Assembly (NCBI GenBank): GCA_947646735.1
Contig: CANTFK010000986.1
Location: 496,001 to 560,000 of the forward strand
Origin: Peronospora farinosa
Taxonomy: Eukaryota > Oomycota > Peronosporomycetes > Peronosporales > Peronosporaceae
Direction: 5' to 3'
DNA: 64,000 bases
Translations under genes and position numbers: made by a program
Shown here: one piece after another, positions 29,697-39,520 of the stretch
Layout: each line of letters begins with the position of its first letter
Numbering within the stretch: the stretch's first letter is position 1
Notes under the pieces: generated by a model
Told to the model about the DNA's origin: nothing
Database searches by the model: none
What the model saw: the letters and a program-made list of their open reading frames with translations, nothing else

Positions 29697-31318
29697 GTGT
29701 TGATCGCGATCGCTTCCCGGAAACAGCCAAGGCAAACTCTAAGTATGCCACCTCCTACGGTGGAAGAAGATGAAATTCTCTTGGTCGTTAGTTTCAATGG
29801 ATCGGCACGAACCAAGGGAAAGGGTGGATCATACAGTGCGATAATATGGAAACTTCCTGAGTGGACTATTGTGTCTGCTGCATCGGAATATGCAACGGAT
29901 TTAACAGTGAACGAAGCCGAATATCGGGGTTTACTATTAGGTTTTGATCTATTGGAGAATCAGACTAGGGGACGCGTTATCAATTGTGGCGACTCCAACC
30001 TAGTGATTCGACAGATGCGGGGTAAAATCGATTGCAAGGCTCCTGGACTGCAGTTGTTGCGACAGAAAGCAATAGAGAAGCTTCGATCATGGCCGATCCA
30101 TGAGTTCTTACATATGAAGCGCGACTGGAACCAAAGTGCAGATCGACTGGCAATTACTGCTTTGCAGAAGGAAAAAGGTGTGATCATCACTTCGAAAGAA
30201 GATCGCCAAGATCTCATTACTCTTAATAGGCTGGATGAGCTGTTGAAGTCGAAGCAGAATGAATCGGTGGTTAAAGTTGCTGCGATTACCAGATCAACCC
30301 GGAGAAGACGTCAACCACCCGAGATTTTGCAAGAAGAATTTGTGCAGCAAATGCGAAGTGAACGTATACGACAAGCTCAAGATGAGGAATGTCGGATCGC
30401 TAACCTAAATATTTTTCTGATTGGTGATATAACGAATCTCAGCATGGAAGAAGCGAAGTCATGCGCCAAGATTGCAAGTAATTACGAAGTGGATGAGAGT
30501 GATCTTCTATTTTTCTGCCCGAGAGCTGTGAGAAATTCGCAAGATCGTGATGAAATTGCTCGTTTGGTGGTACCAGAAACTCTTCAGCAAGATTTTCTGC
30601 ATCACTACCATGCCAGTTTGGAAGGAGGGCACCAGAAAATCTGTAGGACGTATCAACGGATCAGATCTCGTTTTCATTGGAGAGACTTGTATCGCAGTGT
30701 ACAGCGATATGTGAGCGAATGCACTGACTGCGAAACTGGAAAAAGACGTCCTGTTATTAGTATAGAGACGCCGGGAAATTTACAAGCTACTTATCCATTC
30801 CATATTATTGCCATGGATCATATTCCATCGCTGCCTAGATCTTTAACGGCAACACTGTATTATTGGTCTGGGTCGATCTATTTTCGGGCTATGTGGTTGC
30901 CAAGGCGAGCAAGTCTAGAACGGCTCAGACGATCGCCGAGAATTACGAGGAGTGTGTCTTTCGACGATTCGGTGCGAGTGAAGCGATACGGCACGATCGG
31001 GAACCTGAATTATGTCGTATTTTTTTCGTGCGTTCAATCGACTTATTGGGCAAAAGCAAAGAGCGACTATGGCATATCGCCCTCAAGCAAATGGGACTGC
31101 TGAACCATTGTCCAGAAATTAACCCGAGCGTTGAAAATGTACGTCTCGGACGTCAATATGCTGAGCGGTTGACATTAGCGATAAACACTGCCCAAGACCG
31201 GGTACGTGGAGACACCCCTTTTTACTTGATCCACGGATGGGATCCTCGATCTACGTTGGAAGCTACGTTGCCACTGGGAAGTACTCAGCCACGAGATCGA
31301 GAACCTCGCAGATGGTGA
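29697..31318 (+). pseudogene. E4 second RNase H fused to integrase
   Basis: The 468-codon frame 29697-31103 begins with a second RNase H of the cellular/archaeal-like type: Ser-Phe-Asn-Gly-Ser-Ala (the family has Asp in place of this Asn), Asn-Glu-Ala-Glu-Tyr-Arg-Gly-Leu, Gly-Asp-Ser-Asn-Leu-Val and Asn-Gln-Ser-Ala-Asp. An extra RNase H has been reported in plant Tat elements and in some oomycete Ty3 elements. Integrase follows, with the H2C2 zinc domain (His-His-Tyr-His ... Cys-Thr-Asp-Cys, about 30600-30735) and Met-Asp-His-Ile-Pro. A frame change near 30860 moves the core into 30863-31318 (Val-Asp-Leu-Phe-Ser-Gly-Tyr), and the third acidic region is damaged. Confidence 0.85.
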
Positions 31319-31468
31319 TATCATGTACAACGACACTACCAGCGAGCCCGAGATGTAGTCAACGAACGACTTAAAATGGCTATCCAGACTCGAGCGGATC
31401 AGCATAATGAAGATTTACAACCTCACGAGATCAAGCCAGGTACCTAACTCTGGTTATACCTAGATCGA

Positions 31469-31963
31469 GTGAAGGAAGGATTTCCTCGAAAATTAGCACA
31501 TATGTGGCATGGACCTTTTCGAGTGAGTGAAGTGTGTGGTGATCACGCTGTTTGCCTGGAGATCGCTTTCACGCCGTATCGATTATTCCCGATCGTGCAT
31601 ATATCCAAGCTGAAATGTGTAAAAGTATCTCCCGACCGCCCGAAGCAGTTGTTGACGGTGGAAGAAGAAGATCGTTTTGATTTCGACGAGGCACTTCTGC
31701 CGGAGGATAGCTGGGAGCGGCAACTTAGAGATAACGAGTTTGAAGTGGAGAAGATTGCGGATATGCGATCCGGCAGAAAAACTCGTTTTGGACGGGTGCA
31801 TCGTCAATTTAAGGTTTACTGGAAGGGTTATACCGATCCATCGTGGGTTGATGAAGCGGATCTAAATTGTGGGGCATTGTTGCAGGAATTTGAGCGCGAA
31901 CAAGCTCGCCGTAATCGTTTCGAAATTATGCAGTCTCATGAAGAGGAAAAAGCTGAAGATTAG
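31469..31963 (+). CDS. E4 integrase C-terminus and chromodomain
   Basis: An open frame of 164 codons. The first part has His-Met-Trp-His-Gly-Pro-Phe-Arg-Val (a GPF module, residues about 10-20) and Pro-Ile-Val-His-Ile-Ser-Lys-Leu-Lys. The second part is a chromodomain: Phe-Glu-Val-Glu-Lys-Ile, then Phe-Lys-Val-Tyr-Trp-Lys-Gly-Tyr and Pro-Ser-Trp-Val-Asp-Glu, in place of the usual Trp-Glu-Pro. A stop near 31446 separates it from the integrase core. The domain is intact and likely bound chromatin when made as part of Pol. Confidence 0.8.
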   Translation: MKEGFPRKLAHMWHGPFRVSEVCGDHAVCLEIAFTPYRLFPIVHISKLKCVKVSPDRPKQLLTVEEEDRFDFDEALLPEDSWERQLRDNEFEVEKIADMRSGRKTRFGRVHRQFKVYWKGYTDPSWVDEADLNCGALLQEFEREQARRNRFEIMQSHEEEKAED

Positions 31964-32493
31964 TGAATTGGTTGTTTCGCTTATGGAGAGTGGAAATGGC
32001 TGTACAAGATGGTTGTATAGCTGGGGGAACTAGGATATATGTGAATATGAGTGTCGATCGAAGGTCTGAAAGACCATATCGCGGCTGAAAAGGCCCAAAA
32101 ACAAGAAGACAATTGCAAGAACGACCAGAAGAATTAAACGAAAACAGTGAAATTGTATTGAATGCTGAAGAAATGAAATCGGATCGCGAAGTGCTACTCC
32201 AGATCGGATCGCGAGAAGTTACTTTGGAAAAAACTTACCGGTCAGACGAGGGATCAGCGATACCAGGTAATCTTCAATCGAAATTCGATACTGGTTTCTC
32301 CACGGCTAGGCAGAGTCCAACATCGATAGCGCGGTGGACAGGTTAGGCATATTCTGCTTCTCACACTCCAGACCAGGATACCATGGTCGCACTTCTGCGT
32401 ACACTGGAAAGTGAAGAAAGCAAGTATCCAACAAAATGTACAGATCGCAGTGTCCTTCGATCATCCCTTGGAGAATAACGCGAAGAATAGTTT

Positions 32494-34560
32494 TCAGCGG
32501 GGTCCAGATCTCGATCGACGCTGTTTGCGGTGTAGACAAAATTGCGCTAGCTCTGGATATTCCTTCCGATGTTCACGGGAGATATACAGGAAGTGGGTTG
32601 CCTCCCACAAGGCTTGCCGATGTCGATCTTCATATTCGAGATAAATCGATGTCAGATCTTTAAACCAGCCGGTCATAGGAAAGAAGATGGGAGTAATCGG
32701 TCGACGAGTGACGTTCCACGGTTCCTGATCGTAAAGCGCAGTAACTTGTGCCGGGGTAATCAGTCGGGGAATCCACTCAGAATCAAGAAGAGACTTAAGA
32801 TTAGCTTTTGAGGAGTGAAGGGATACCCTTTCGGTCGGGACAAGTGTCGATAGAAAAACTCCACTCCCAATTCCGCAACACTGGTCAGATTGACCCGTCG
32901 AGCGCACCATGGAGCAACCTAAATCGACGATGGGGGTTTTCGCTCACAATACTATGAAATTATGCAAAACGTGATTCTTGGATATCCGGCAGATCGGCGT
33001 ATTGAGCGGGAGTGTGCAACGGGTATATACTTTCGCGAGTGTCACTGGAAATGCTAATTTTTTCGTCCGGGTCGCTAGAAGGTTCGCCAAAAAGGTCGAC
33101 CTTGGAAATTTTAGCCGTAAGGCTAGGAGGCGTATCGGGATTCAAGACTGGTGATTTTCTGGATGGTGGGCTACCATTGTGAATTATGATAGGAGACTGA
33201 GACGATTCGGTGTTGCCAAAGAGTTTCGTCACGGTGGTGCGAAGCCTCGCGGTTGAACGCGATCCGGAGAGAGCAGCAAGTGTAGTGTCTTCAGGATCGG
33301 AAGACCATCCGTCATACTCAGAGTCAGGCGAAGGTGAGGGACAAGCTTTGCGTTTCCCTTTGACTTTCGACGGAACATTGGGTTGCGTTGTAATACCAGA
33401 TAGCGCCGGAGTACCTGATCGCGCTGAAGTATGAGAATGCGTCGAAGTACCAGATCGCGTCGTAGTACCAGATCGCGCCGGAATTTCAGATCGCGCCGAG
33501 GTACTAGATGGAGTAGAAGTACCGGAAGCGCTGCGGGGACGTTTGCAGGAAACGTCCAGAGTCGGTAAAGATGATGCACGTTTGCGATTGGGCGACGAGG
33601 GATTGGAAGACGTGTGAAGGCTGGTCAGAGAAGGAAGTAAGCCCGTGGCCAACTTTGCCAAATGCGAACGAATTAATACTAGATCCTGGATGGCCAGATC
33701 GTGTTCCGCCTCTCGATCTGCAACTTCGGTACGAAGTCGACTCAAGGCTGCGTCGTTCCGAATACTCGCACTCAGGAGGCGATCATGATCAAGCTCGAGC
33801 GCGCTCAGCGTGTCTTGTAGTTGTTTCGCAGTTTGCTGGGCCTGAGAGCGAGCTTTCTTGTACTTAGACGCCTTGCTTTTCATGCGTTTAAAGTCATCAG
33901 CCAAAGTACTGTCTGCAGCATTACGCTGTGCGAAGATGGAATACAGTTGCTGTTGAAGGGACGCGATCTGCTGCCGAAATTTTCTTTCCAGAGATCGCTG
34001 AAGATTGGCCACCTCACGGCGGAATTTATCCTGCAGGCGATGTTTCTCTGCATTGGCCCGAAACAAGGCATTCTTTAGATCCGCGATCTCTTGAGACTGA
34101 TCTGTTAGCTGGTTCAGTTCTTGGTCGAGATCTTCGGCCATGTTGACAGCGGTGTCAAGTTGTTCACGAAACTCTTCATCTCGACGCAAGACGAATGTGC
34201 ACAGTCGAGGCACCAACTCGTGATACGAATTGAATTCCGTATCCAGCTAATTTCCACGAAATTCTTGCTTCTGCAAGGCAATTTCCATGGAGTGGTAACC
34301 TTCCACGATGGTATCTTGGGCTTCCAGGCGGTTATAAAGTGAAGAGATTAACGAGATCGCGGTTTGACGATCCGTAACGGGAGGAAGTATTTCCCAGTAG
34401 ACGCGAGCAAGATACGCGATCCGGTAGAAGAATTCATCGGTAGATCGAGCATGACGAGCACACCAGTTCGGGAGTGGCGATCGTTTTCGGGTGGAGATCT
34501 GGCCATAGAGGACGAAGTGACGAGAAGGGAGAAACGAGACAATGCACAGCTAGGCCAACA
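32494..34560 (-). pseudogene. E4 antisense gene with 418-codon coiled-coil frame
   Basis: On the strand opposite pol, between chromodomain and 3' LTR. The upstream part (34560-34250, decayed) leads, after a TAG near 34247, into an open frame 34246-32960. That frame has no in-frame ATG near its start. Residues about 10-190 form a long coiled coil rich in Gln, Arg, Glu and Leu. Residues about 195-290 are a Ser/Thr/Arg/Pro-rich region with repeated Thr/Ala-Arg-Ser-Gly-Thr units (about 33400-33520). An acidic Ser-rich tail follows. A further block at 32910-32494 is rich in Trp, Tyr and Arg. The family is not recognised. The frame stays open while sense gag and RT of the same element are broken. 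Confidence 0.6.
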
Positions 34561-34591
34561 CTGTATGTGGGCTAACGGTGCAGGGGACGAT

Positions 34592-35830
34592 TGTGGCGAA
34601 GCGAAAGAGTGAGTTTGGTAAAGTGTGATCACATATTTTTGGTTAAGTCCGAAATGTCCAATATGGATGAATCGCGATCCCGCAGAAAAAGTTTCGAGAT
34701 GATGGAAAATGGATGGAAAAAAGTGAATGGTGGAGTTCGCAGTTCTATGTGGAGTTAACTATGGCCTAGAAACTACGCAATTGCGATCTCAGGTATTTTT
34801 CGATGGTGACCCGCGTGAACGCGATCGCTAAGAAGGAGGATTGGTACATCCAAGTATGTGGAAGACGGTCTGGTGTGGATCACGTCGCTATACAATACTG
34901 GAATGAGGTGGACATGACATGTCATATAGATGTACCATCTCACATTACCCGAGAAACGGTGAAGAGGACAAGTCGTGATCCGGCGGACCGCGATCCGATA
35001 CTAATTTAAGCACCGCGATCCGATACTAATTATTAGTACCGCGATCCGATACTAATTATTAGTACCGCGATCCGATACTAATTATTAGTACCGCGATCCG
35101 ATACTAATTATTAGTACCGCGATCCGATACAAAAAATGGTATTAGATCCAATCGAGGTAGCGATCCATCCAGATCGCGGCGATATTGGAGTGGACCACAT
35201 TACAAGATCTGATTTTTTGAAAGGGCGATACGTGGCAATAGATCCTGAGCTACAGATAGGCAAGATCATAGGTTTTGGTATTTGATTAGTTAACATTAAA
35301 CAGAGTTCAATTTGCTTCTAAGTACACGTGTCGACTTCTCTATTCCGGGAAGGATATTTGGCCTCCTGACGCCGAGACTATCGACTACAAGTGCACCCTG
35401 GATTGTTTTGGCCAGGTGAAAGAATTCTTAACACAACAACTCAACTGCTATTGGACGCAGAAATAACAAGTAAGGGCAAGGCAAGCAAGTGCAGAACGGA
35501 TCAAGTGGTCAGAGTGTTCTGCTCAAGTGGTCAGAAGATTCAAGCTTCGCCTTATTGGACTATTGGGATCTATTGGTACGATCAACAAACAAGTGCTCGG
35601 TCGATCTTGTAAAGATTTCCACAAGATCACCAAAGCCCCTATCCCTAACCCGATTAGGATCAACATCGACTCAAGTCCACCGAGAGAGCAACCCGCCCTA
35701 CCGACGGGTACACAAGGTGAGGAAGGCTATATACACGGAATCGGGGTACCCCCTCCGTTTGTCGGTCGCCTGGGCGCCAGTGGAGACGTTGGAATCGCAT
35801 CAGCAATTTTGCGAATCCCACTCCACCACA
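34592..35830 (+). repeat. E4 3' LTR
   Basis: This is the partner of 23063-24301 at a constant offset of 11,529 bases. The purine-rich GCAGGGGACGA just before it (about 34580-34590) is the likely polypurine tract. Sites seen to differ include GAGTTT versus AAGTTG near the start and GAAACGG versus GGAACGG. Its 26-base repeat array is at 34985-35132. Confidence 0.9.
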
Positions 35831-35960
35831 GCTAAGATTGAGTAACATGGCACCAACGGCAGGGTTGCCGATGGTTTCAGCCATACGCTGAACCGCATTC
35901 ACTCAAATGGCGGAAATCATCACGCGTTGCGTGATGACATTCATCACCCGCTGATTCCAT
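35831..35960 (-). pseudogene. E3 gag start, separated by E4 and the inversion
   Basis: E3 gag begins with ATG at 35960, 47 bases inside the 5' LTR. The frame shifts near 35880, and the reading then ends Ala-Met-Leu-Leu-Asn-Leu-Ser at the GCTA target site of E4. It continues on the other side of E4 at 23062-23015 (Gly-Asp-Asp-Gln-His-Ala-Thr-Ile-Ala-Lys-Phe) before the inversion breakpoint. The rest of gag is at 11586-12585 on the + strand. The primer site TGGTAGCACTTCG lies at about 35992-36004. Confidence 0.7.
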
Positions 35961-36006
35961 AGCGGTGGTGCGGTGGTCGCTGAACGGACCACGAAGTGCT
36001 ACCAGG

Positions 36007-36455
36007 TGTAATGGGGCACCCTCCGACTATACTGATTACAGTATAGTCTACTTTCACTGATTACAGTGAAAGCAGGTGCCTCAATTACCTCTTTTACACG
36101 TGATCAGAGGAAGCTTATCAACTAAACAACGATTAGTTGAGAGGAAAAGAAAACTGTATTTAATATAGTTAACTATCTTAATAAAACTAATCTGTTATAA
36201 CCTATGTTAACTATATTAAACTACAACTATGTATGTTGACAACTTGCCCTCCACTCATTGCGCGCGTCCGTCGGTCATTGGTCAGCGCGTTGGTTGATAT
36301 GATGGTCCATATCAACCAATCAGAGGGCATCTCCAACTTCAAGGAGATCTAGGGACAATATTATAAGAAAAGATAATATTGTCAGATATTATTACTTATA
36401 AAAATATTTTTATTGACACTTCATATAAGTGTCAATACGGGCTCACCCCGTTACA
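36007..36455 (-). repeat. E3 5' LTR (right)
   Basis: 449 bases, TGTAATGGGG ... CCCCGTTACA, a perfect short terminal inverted repeat apart from one position. It aligns with 7904-8349. The outer end is flush with the right copy of the 163-base repeat. Confidence 0.85.
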
Positions 36456-36618
36456 TTGTATGAATAATTGATGAGAAACGACTCTTTTCTATTTAGAGAG
36501 ATACCCTTCTCTTGTGTCCAGGGGAGTTATAATCGTTGCAAGAGGATGAATGACCTTTCTTTAGATAAAAATCGGTCTATTCGACAGTGATACAGTAGGC
36601 TTGGACGAAGCCTGGGGC
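36456..36618 (+). repeat. 163-base direct repeat, right copy
   Basis: This is the partner of 7741-7903, with the same length and about eight substitutions. It begins at the last base of the E3 LTR. It contains the final codons and stop of the - strand frame 37090-36527; that reading stays open, with the same stop, in the left copy. Confidence 0.8.
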
Positions 36619-37090
36619 TGTCAAATGAACATATCAATCGAATGGCGTCCGTTATATCGCTGAGAGGCTCGACTTCATAATTTCTTGCTATATTAATTTG
36701 TTGAGATATGTAAAGAGATTGCAATAAAGAAAGATTGCAACATAATTCATCTCGAGAGTGACGCACAGATTTGAAGAGAAATAAGACGCAGACTTTTAAA
36801 ATTGTAGAAATAATGAAATGAGGGCAGATGCCAAATAAATTGAGCTCCTTCAAATAGTGATTATTAGCGATACTATCACTGTGGAGAGGATTAAGTGTAT
36901 CACTACCGAAAAACCTCTTTAATCGTTTACCACCAACTTTAGAAAAGAGTTTGAGCGGCAATCGTAACAATGCGCGGTTTATTGAAACAACTGATGCAAT
37001 GACTAGCGCTAACCCCGTGGAAAACAGATTCGACCGCGATGCCTGCAATCCGACAGCCAAAAGGAAAGAGGCCTGAGTCGAGCTTCAGTT
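36527..37090 (-). pseudogene. Possible decayed secreted-protein (effector-like) gene
   Basis: An open frame of about 187 codons follows a TGA at about 37090 and has no in-frame ATG; the first possible start is a TTG at 37060. The N-terminal part is hydrophobic (Ser-Phe-Leu-Leu-Ala-Val-Gly-Leu). Soon after comes a basic Gly-Gly-Lys-Arg-Leu-Lys-Arg-Phe-Phe cluster. The layout loosely recalls oomycete RXLR-class effectors, which have a signal peptide followed by a short basic motif, but no proper RXLR or EER motif is visible. The 3' end lies in the 163-base repeat next to E3. It may also be a chance frame. The family assignment is weak. Confidence 0.25.
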
Positions 37091-37666
37091 GAGCGTCACC
37101 ACTGCTCTTGTTACCGAGGCTATTTTCTGGAGACGGGCTTCAGCTTGGGTAAAACTCGATCATATAAACTTTAATATGTTTACCAACCGACCACGCCGAC
37201 CGACCGCCGTTCGCAGCTGGCTCCAGCAGTTTCACATCCTACCTGTAGAATCCAATACCTGTTTGATTTGATACCATTTGAAGACATTTCTAGCTCATCT
37301 GTGGTATTGCTATCAATTTCACTGTAAAATCAAATAAAATCTACTACTTTTGCGCAACGGAACAGAGAGCGAACAAGGCGGTCGCGAGAAACAATACAAA
37401 GACCAAATGTAGCGCTTCATTGTAGCATCCTCAGACTCGAGCACAAGTAAGTAAAGAAAGGACCTTGATTAGTAGTTGTCTGTAATATGCCGCAGCATGC
37501 CTCCCCCTGTAGCTCTTCCCTTGTTCCGATTACTAACTATATGGGTGTCCTAGGAACTTCTCTAATACTGACGAAGTGCATCGAGGGCGTTCTAGACGAG
37601 CTAACCAAGGGGAAAAATTCAAGTGTTAGGACGGGAACGCAATAGCTTGCAAAGAAGCTCAGCAGC
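37091..37666. other. Intergenic region, no gene seen
   Basis: This is the boundary between the transposon pile and the gene-dense host part. Only short open frames without recognisable features occur. It presumably holds the promoter of the + strand gene at 37667. Confidence 0.5.
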
Positions 37667-39520
37667 ATGCCCAAGCGCAAGGCCAACTGGTGGCCACCCA
37701 GTATTCTCTCCGACCCGGATGTGCTGAGCGTGGACGATGAAGGTCGTTTTGTGCTGTGCAAGATCTGCCATGTCCATTATGCCGTGCATGGTGGCAAGAA
37801 ACCTAAGCCCATCATCATGAATTCTAATTTCCGCACGCGGGCGTGGGATGTGCACAAGGAGCGCACCAACTCACATCGTCTACAGAAGCAGCAGGAGCGT
37901 TTGCAGCAGGCCAAGCTGTCGGCGCAACAAGGACAGACAGCAGATACGCAGGGGCAGCAAACAACTTCGGAACAAGTACAACAAACAGCACACAGACAGC
38001 AACAAACACACGAGAAATCCCCGAGTATGCCGCAGTCCCAGAATCAGGTGCAAACCCAATTGGTGGCTAAAATAGCGGTCCAGACTTTGACATCTGTGCA
38101 CGCACCACCACTCCTGCTGCCGGCTCCTTCTGTGATCGAGAAGGTTTCTCAGCCTCCTGCTCGATTACACAGCGGCACACAGGTATTGCAGCAGCGACGT
38201 CAGCAACAATATCAGCAGCAGCAGCAAAAGCAACAACAGCAAGGTGTCGAAGAGATTAAAGGCGCTGGACTCGATAAGTTGAAAATGGCTGCTCACGATA
38301 GTGCTGTAGAGCAGCCAGCTGGTGCATCTCCACAAGCCGTAACGGTAGCGACCATATCTGGCGCCGCTAGCATTCACAATGGAAAGCGTTTTGCTTCATC
38401 GACGCCGGTGGGCGTACCGTCTTTGAGACGTCGTGTGTTCCGGGCTGGATTGCCTGGATCATCGAGACAACTCATAGCAGATTCGGCTAATCATCCTTGC
38501 CAGAAGCATTTGTTCATGGTCCCAGGCACTGCGAACCATACACAGAGGACACCAGTAACCAGCAAGCACGCAATGGCGATGGAGCGGCAGGCAGACAGCT
38601 CGGCGCGATGGCATCACATGCACGACGATGTGAGCCGGGCTCTGAGTCCAGCACCTCGAAGGCGGCTACAGGGACCGGCCTCGTATACGAGCGGCGAGAT
38701 ACGTGCAGCAAAAACACTGGCACAAACAGAAACAGGTGACCTAGGTGGCAACAACAGCGAGAGAGTGGCAAAAAAGCTTCGGTCTCTTAATGCCGAATAC
38801 CATGCAAGCAACATGCGTTACACAGACGCTTACAATATGCGCCAGACAGACGTCTTGGATCGTAGCAGTGCGAGCTACAAGGAATATTGGGGCACGCTAC
38901 GCAATGTTTACACCTCCTCCAGCGGTGGCACGCGCGATGTACCATTCCGGAAGCGCCACGGCGGCAACCCGCCAGCAAAGTCGACCCAATCCAAGGAGAC
39001 AGAGGCTGATTCCACGACCCCCGACGAGTCTGGGTCTAGTGAAGATGCTTTTAAGCCGGCTGTGGTTGTTCACGATGCTTCGCTCATCAGTGCGATCGAA
39101 AGTCTCGCTGAAGTTACATCCAAGCAAATTGCCAATCTGTATGAAAAGTCAGCGATTACAGTCTCTAGTAGAGAGGCGCTTGCGGGGCTAGCTTCAGTGA
39201 TGACAAATTTGCGCGTGCTTCATGGTCATGCCTTTAAACGTATGATCGAGCTGCAGGAGAAGCATCTAAAAGTGATGGAAAATATATTGGATGTCAAGTT
39301 GCGCAAGGAGGCAGCTCGAAACGCGAGCATCAGCAGCGACAACGACACAACCACCACCAGCGGAGACAGCTATGGAAGAAGTTGCGGAAGTACTGGGGTG
39401 GTGGTGGTACCTCAAGTTAACATACCAAAAGTGGATTCCATGCTGAGGCAAGTAAGTGAACAAGCAAGCAAGCGAATACCGTACTGTCGGCCAAGCAACG
39501 CATCAAGAGCGAGCGAATAA
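37667..39520 (+). CDS. Q-rich zinc-finger protein, function unknown
   Basis: A single exon of 617 codons starting ATGCCCAAGCGC. Near the N-terminus Cys31-x2-Cys34 and His63-x6-His70 form a C2H2-like finger with a long loop, similar in spacing to BED-type DNA-binding fingers. Residues about 72-220 are Gln-rich with several poly-Gln runs. The middle is low-complexity. Residues about 400-425 carry Tyr-Lys-Glu-Tyr-Trp-x-Thr-Leu-Arg-Asn-Val-Tyr. The last third has a helical segment with Met-Ile-Glu-Leu-Gln-Glu-Lys-His-Leu-Lys-Val-Met-Glu. The last two blocks resemble parts of the protein at 48677-49857. A nuclear role is inferred from the finger only. I do not recognise a named family. Confidence 0.75.
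   Translation: MPKRKANWWPPSILSDPDVLSVDDEGRFVLCKICHVHYAVHGGKKPKPIIMNSNFRTRAWDVHKERTNSHRLQKQQERLQQAKLSAQQGQTADTQGQQTTSEQVQQTAHRQQQTHEKSPSMPQSQNQVQTQLVAKIAVQTLTSVHAPPLLLPAPSVIEKVSQPPARLHSGTQVLQQRRQQQYQQQQQKQQQQGVEEIKGAGLDKLKMAAHDSAVEQPAGASPQAVTVATISGAASIHNGKRFASSTPVGVPSLRRRVFRAGLPGSSRQLIADSANHPCQKHLFMVPGTANHTQRTPVTSKHAMAMERQADSSARWHHMHDDVSRALSPAPRRRLQGPASYTSGEIRAAKTLAQTETGDLGGNNSERVAKKLRSLNAEYHASNMRYTDAYNMRQTDVLDRSSASYKEYWGTLRNVYTSSSGGTRDVPFRKRHGGNPPAKSTQSKETEADSTTPDESGSSEDAFKPAVVVHDASLISAIESLAEVTSKQIANLYEKSAITVSSREALAGLASVMTNLRVLHGHAFKRMIELQEKHLKVMENILDVKLRKEAARNASISSDNDTTTTSGDSYGRSCGSTGVVVVPQVNIPKVDSMLRQVSEQASKRIPYCRPSNASRASE

Larger units (their letters stand above)
23059..35834 (+). mobile_element. 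E4: large Ty3/Gypsy element with dual RNase H, nested in E3 gag
   Basis: The LTRs 23063-24301 and 34592-35830 are both 1,239 bases and differ at only about six sites outside a short tandem repeat. GCTA flanks both ends (23059-23062 and 35831-35834), a clean 4-base target duplication. The order is gag with three zinc knuckles, protease, RT, Ty3 RNase H, a second cell-type RNase H, integrase, chromodomain and an antisense gene. The element is unrelated in LTR and gag sequence to E1-E3 and is rich in GATC. Much of gag, protease and RT is broken, although the insertion is young. Confidence 0.9.
7904..36455 (-). mobile_element. E3: old Ty3/Gypsy element with internal inversion, hosting E2 and E4
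   Basis: Its two LTRs are 7904-8349 (3', decayed) and 36007-36455 (5'). In - strand sense it should read LTR, primer site, gag, protease, RT, RNase H, integrase, chromodomain, LTR. Instead the first gag codons (35960-35831 and 23062 to about 23015) and the integrase/chromodomain end (about 11600-9605) read on the - strand, while the block from mid-gag to RNase H (about 11590-14643 and 22440 to about 23010) reads on the + strand. Flipping that block restores the normal order. E2 is inserted between RT and RNase H, and E4 in gag. Without the nested elements E3 is about 8 kb. Confidence 0.8.

Noticed and set aside
38745..39191. 148-codon + strand frame inside the Q-rich zinc-finger gene
   Set aside because: It is a shifted shadow of the 617-codon frame, which has the finger and helix blocks.
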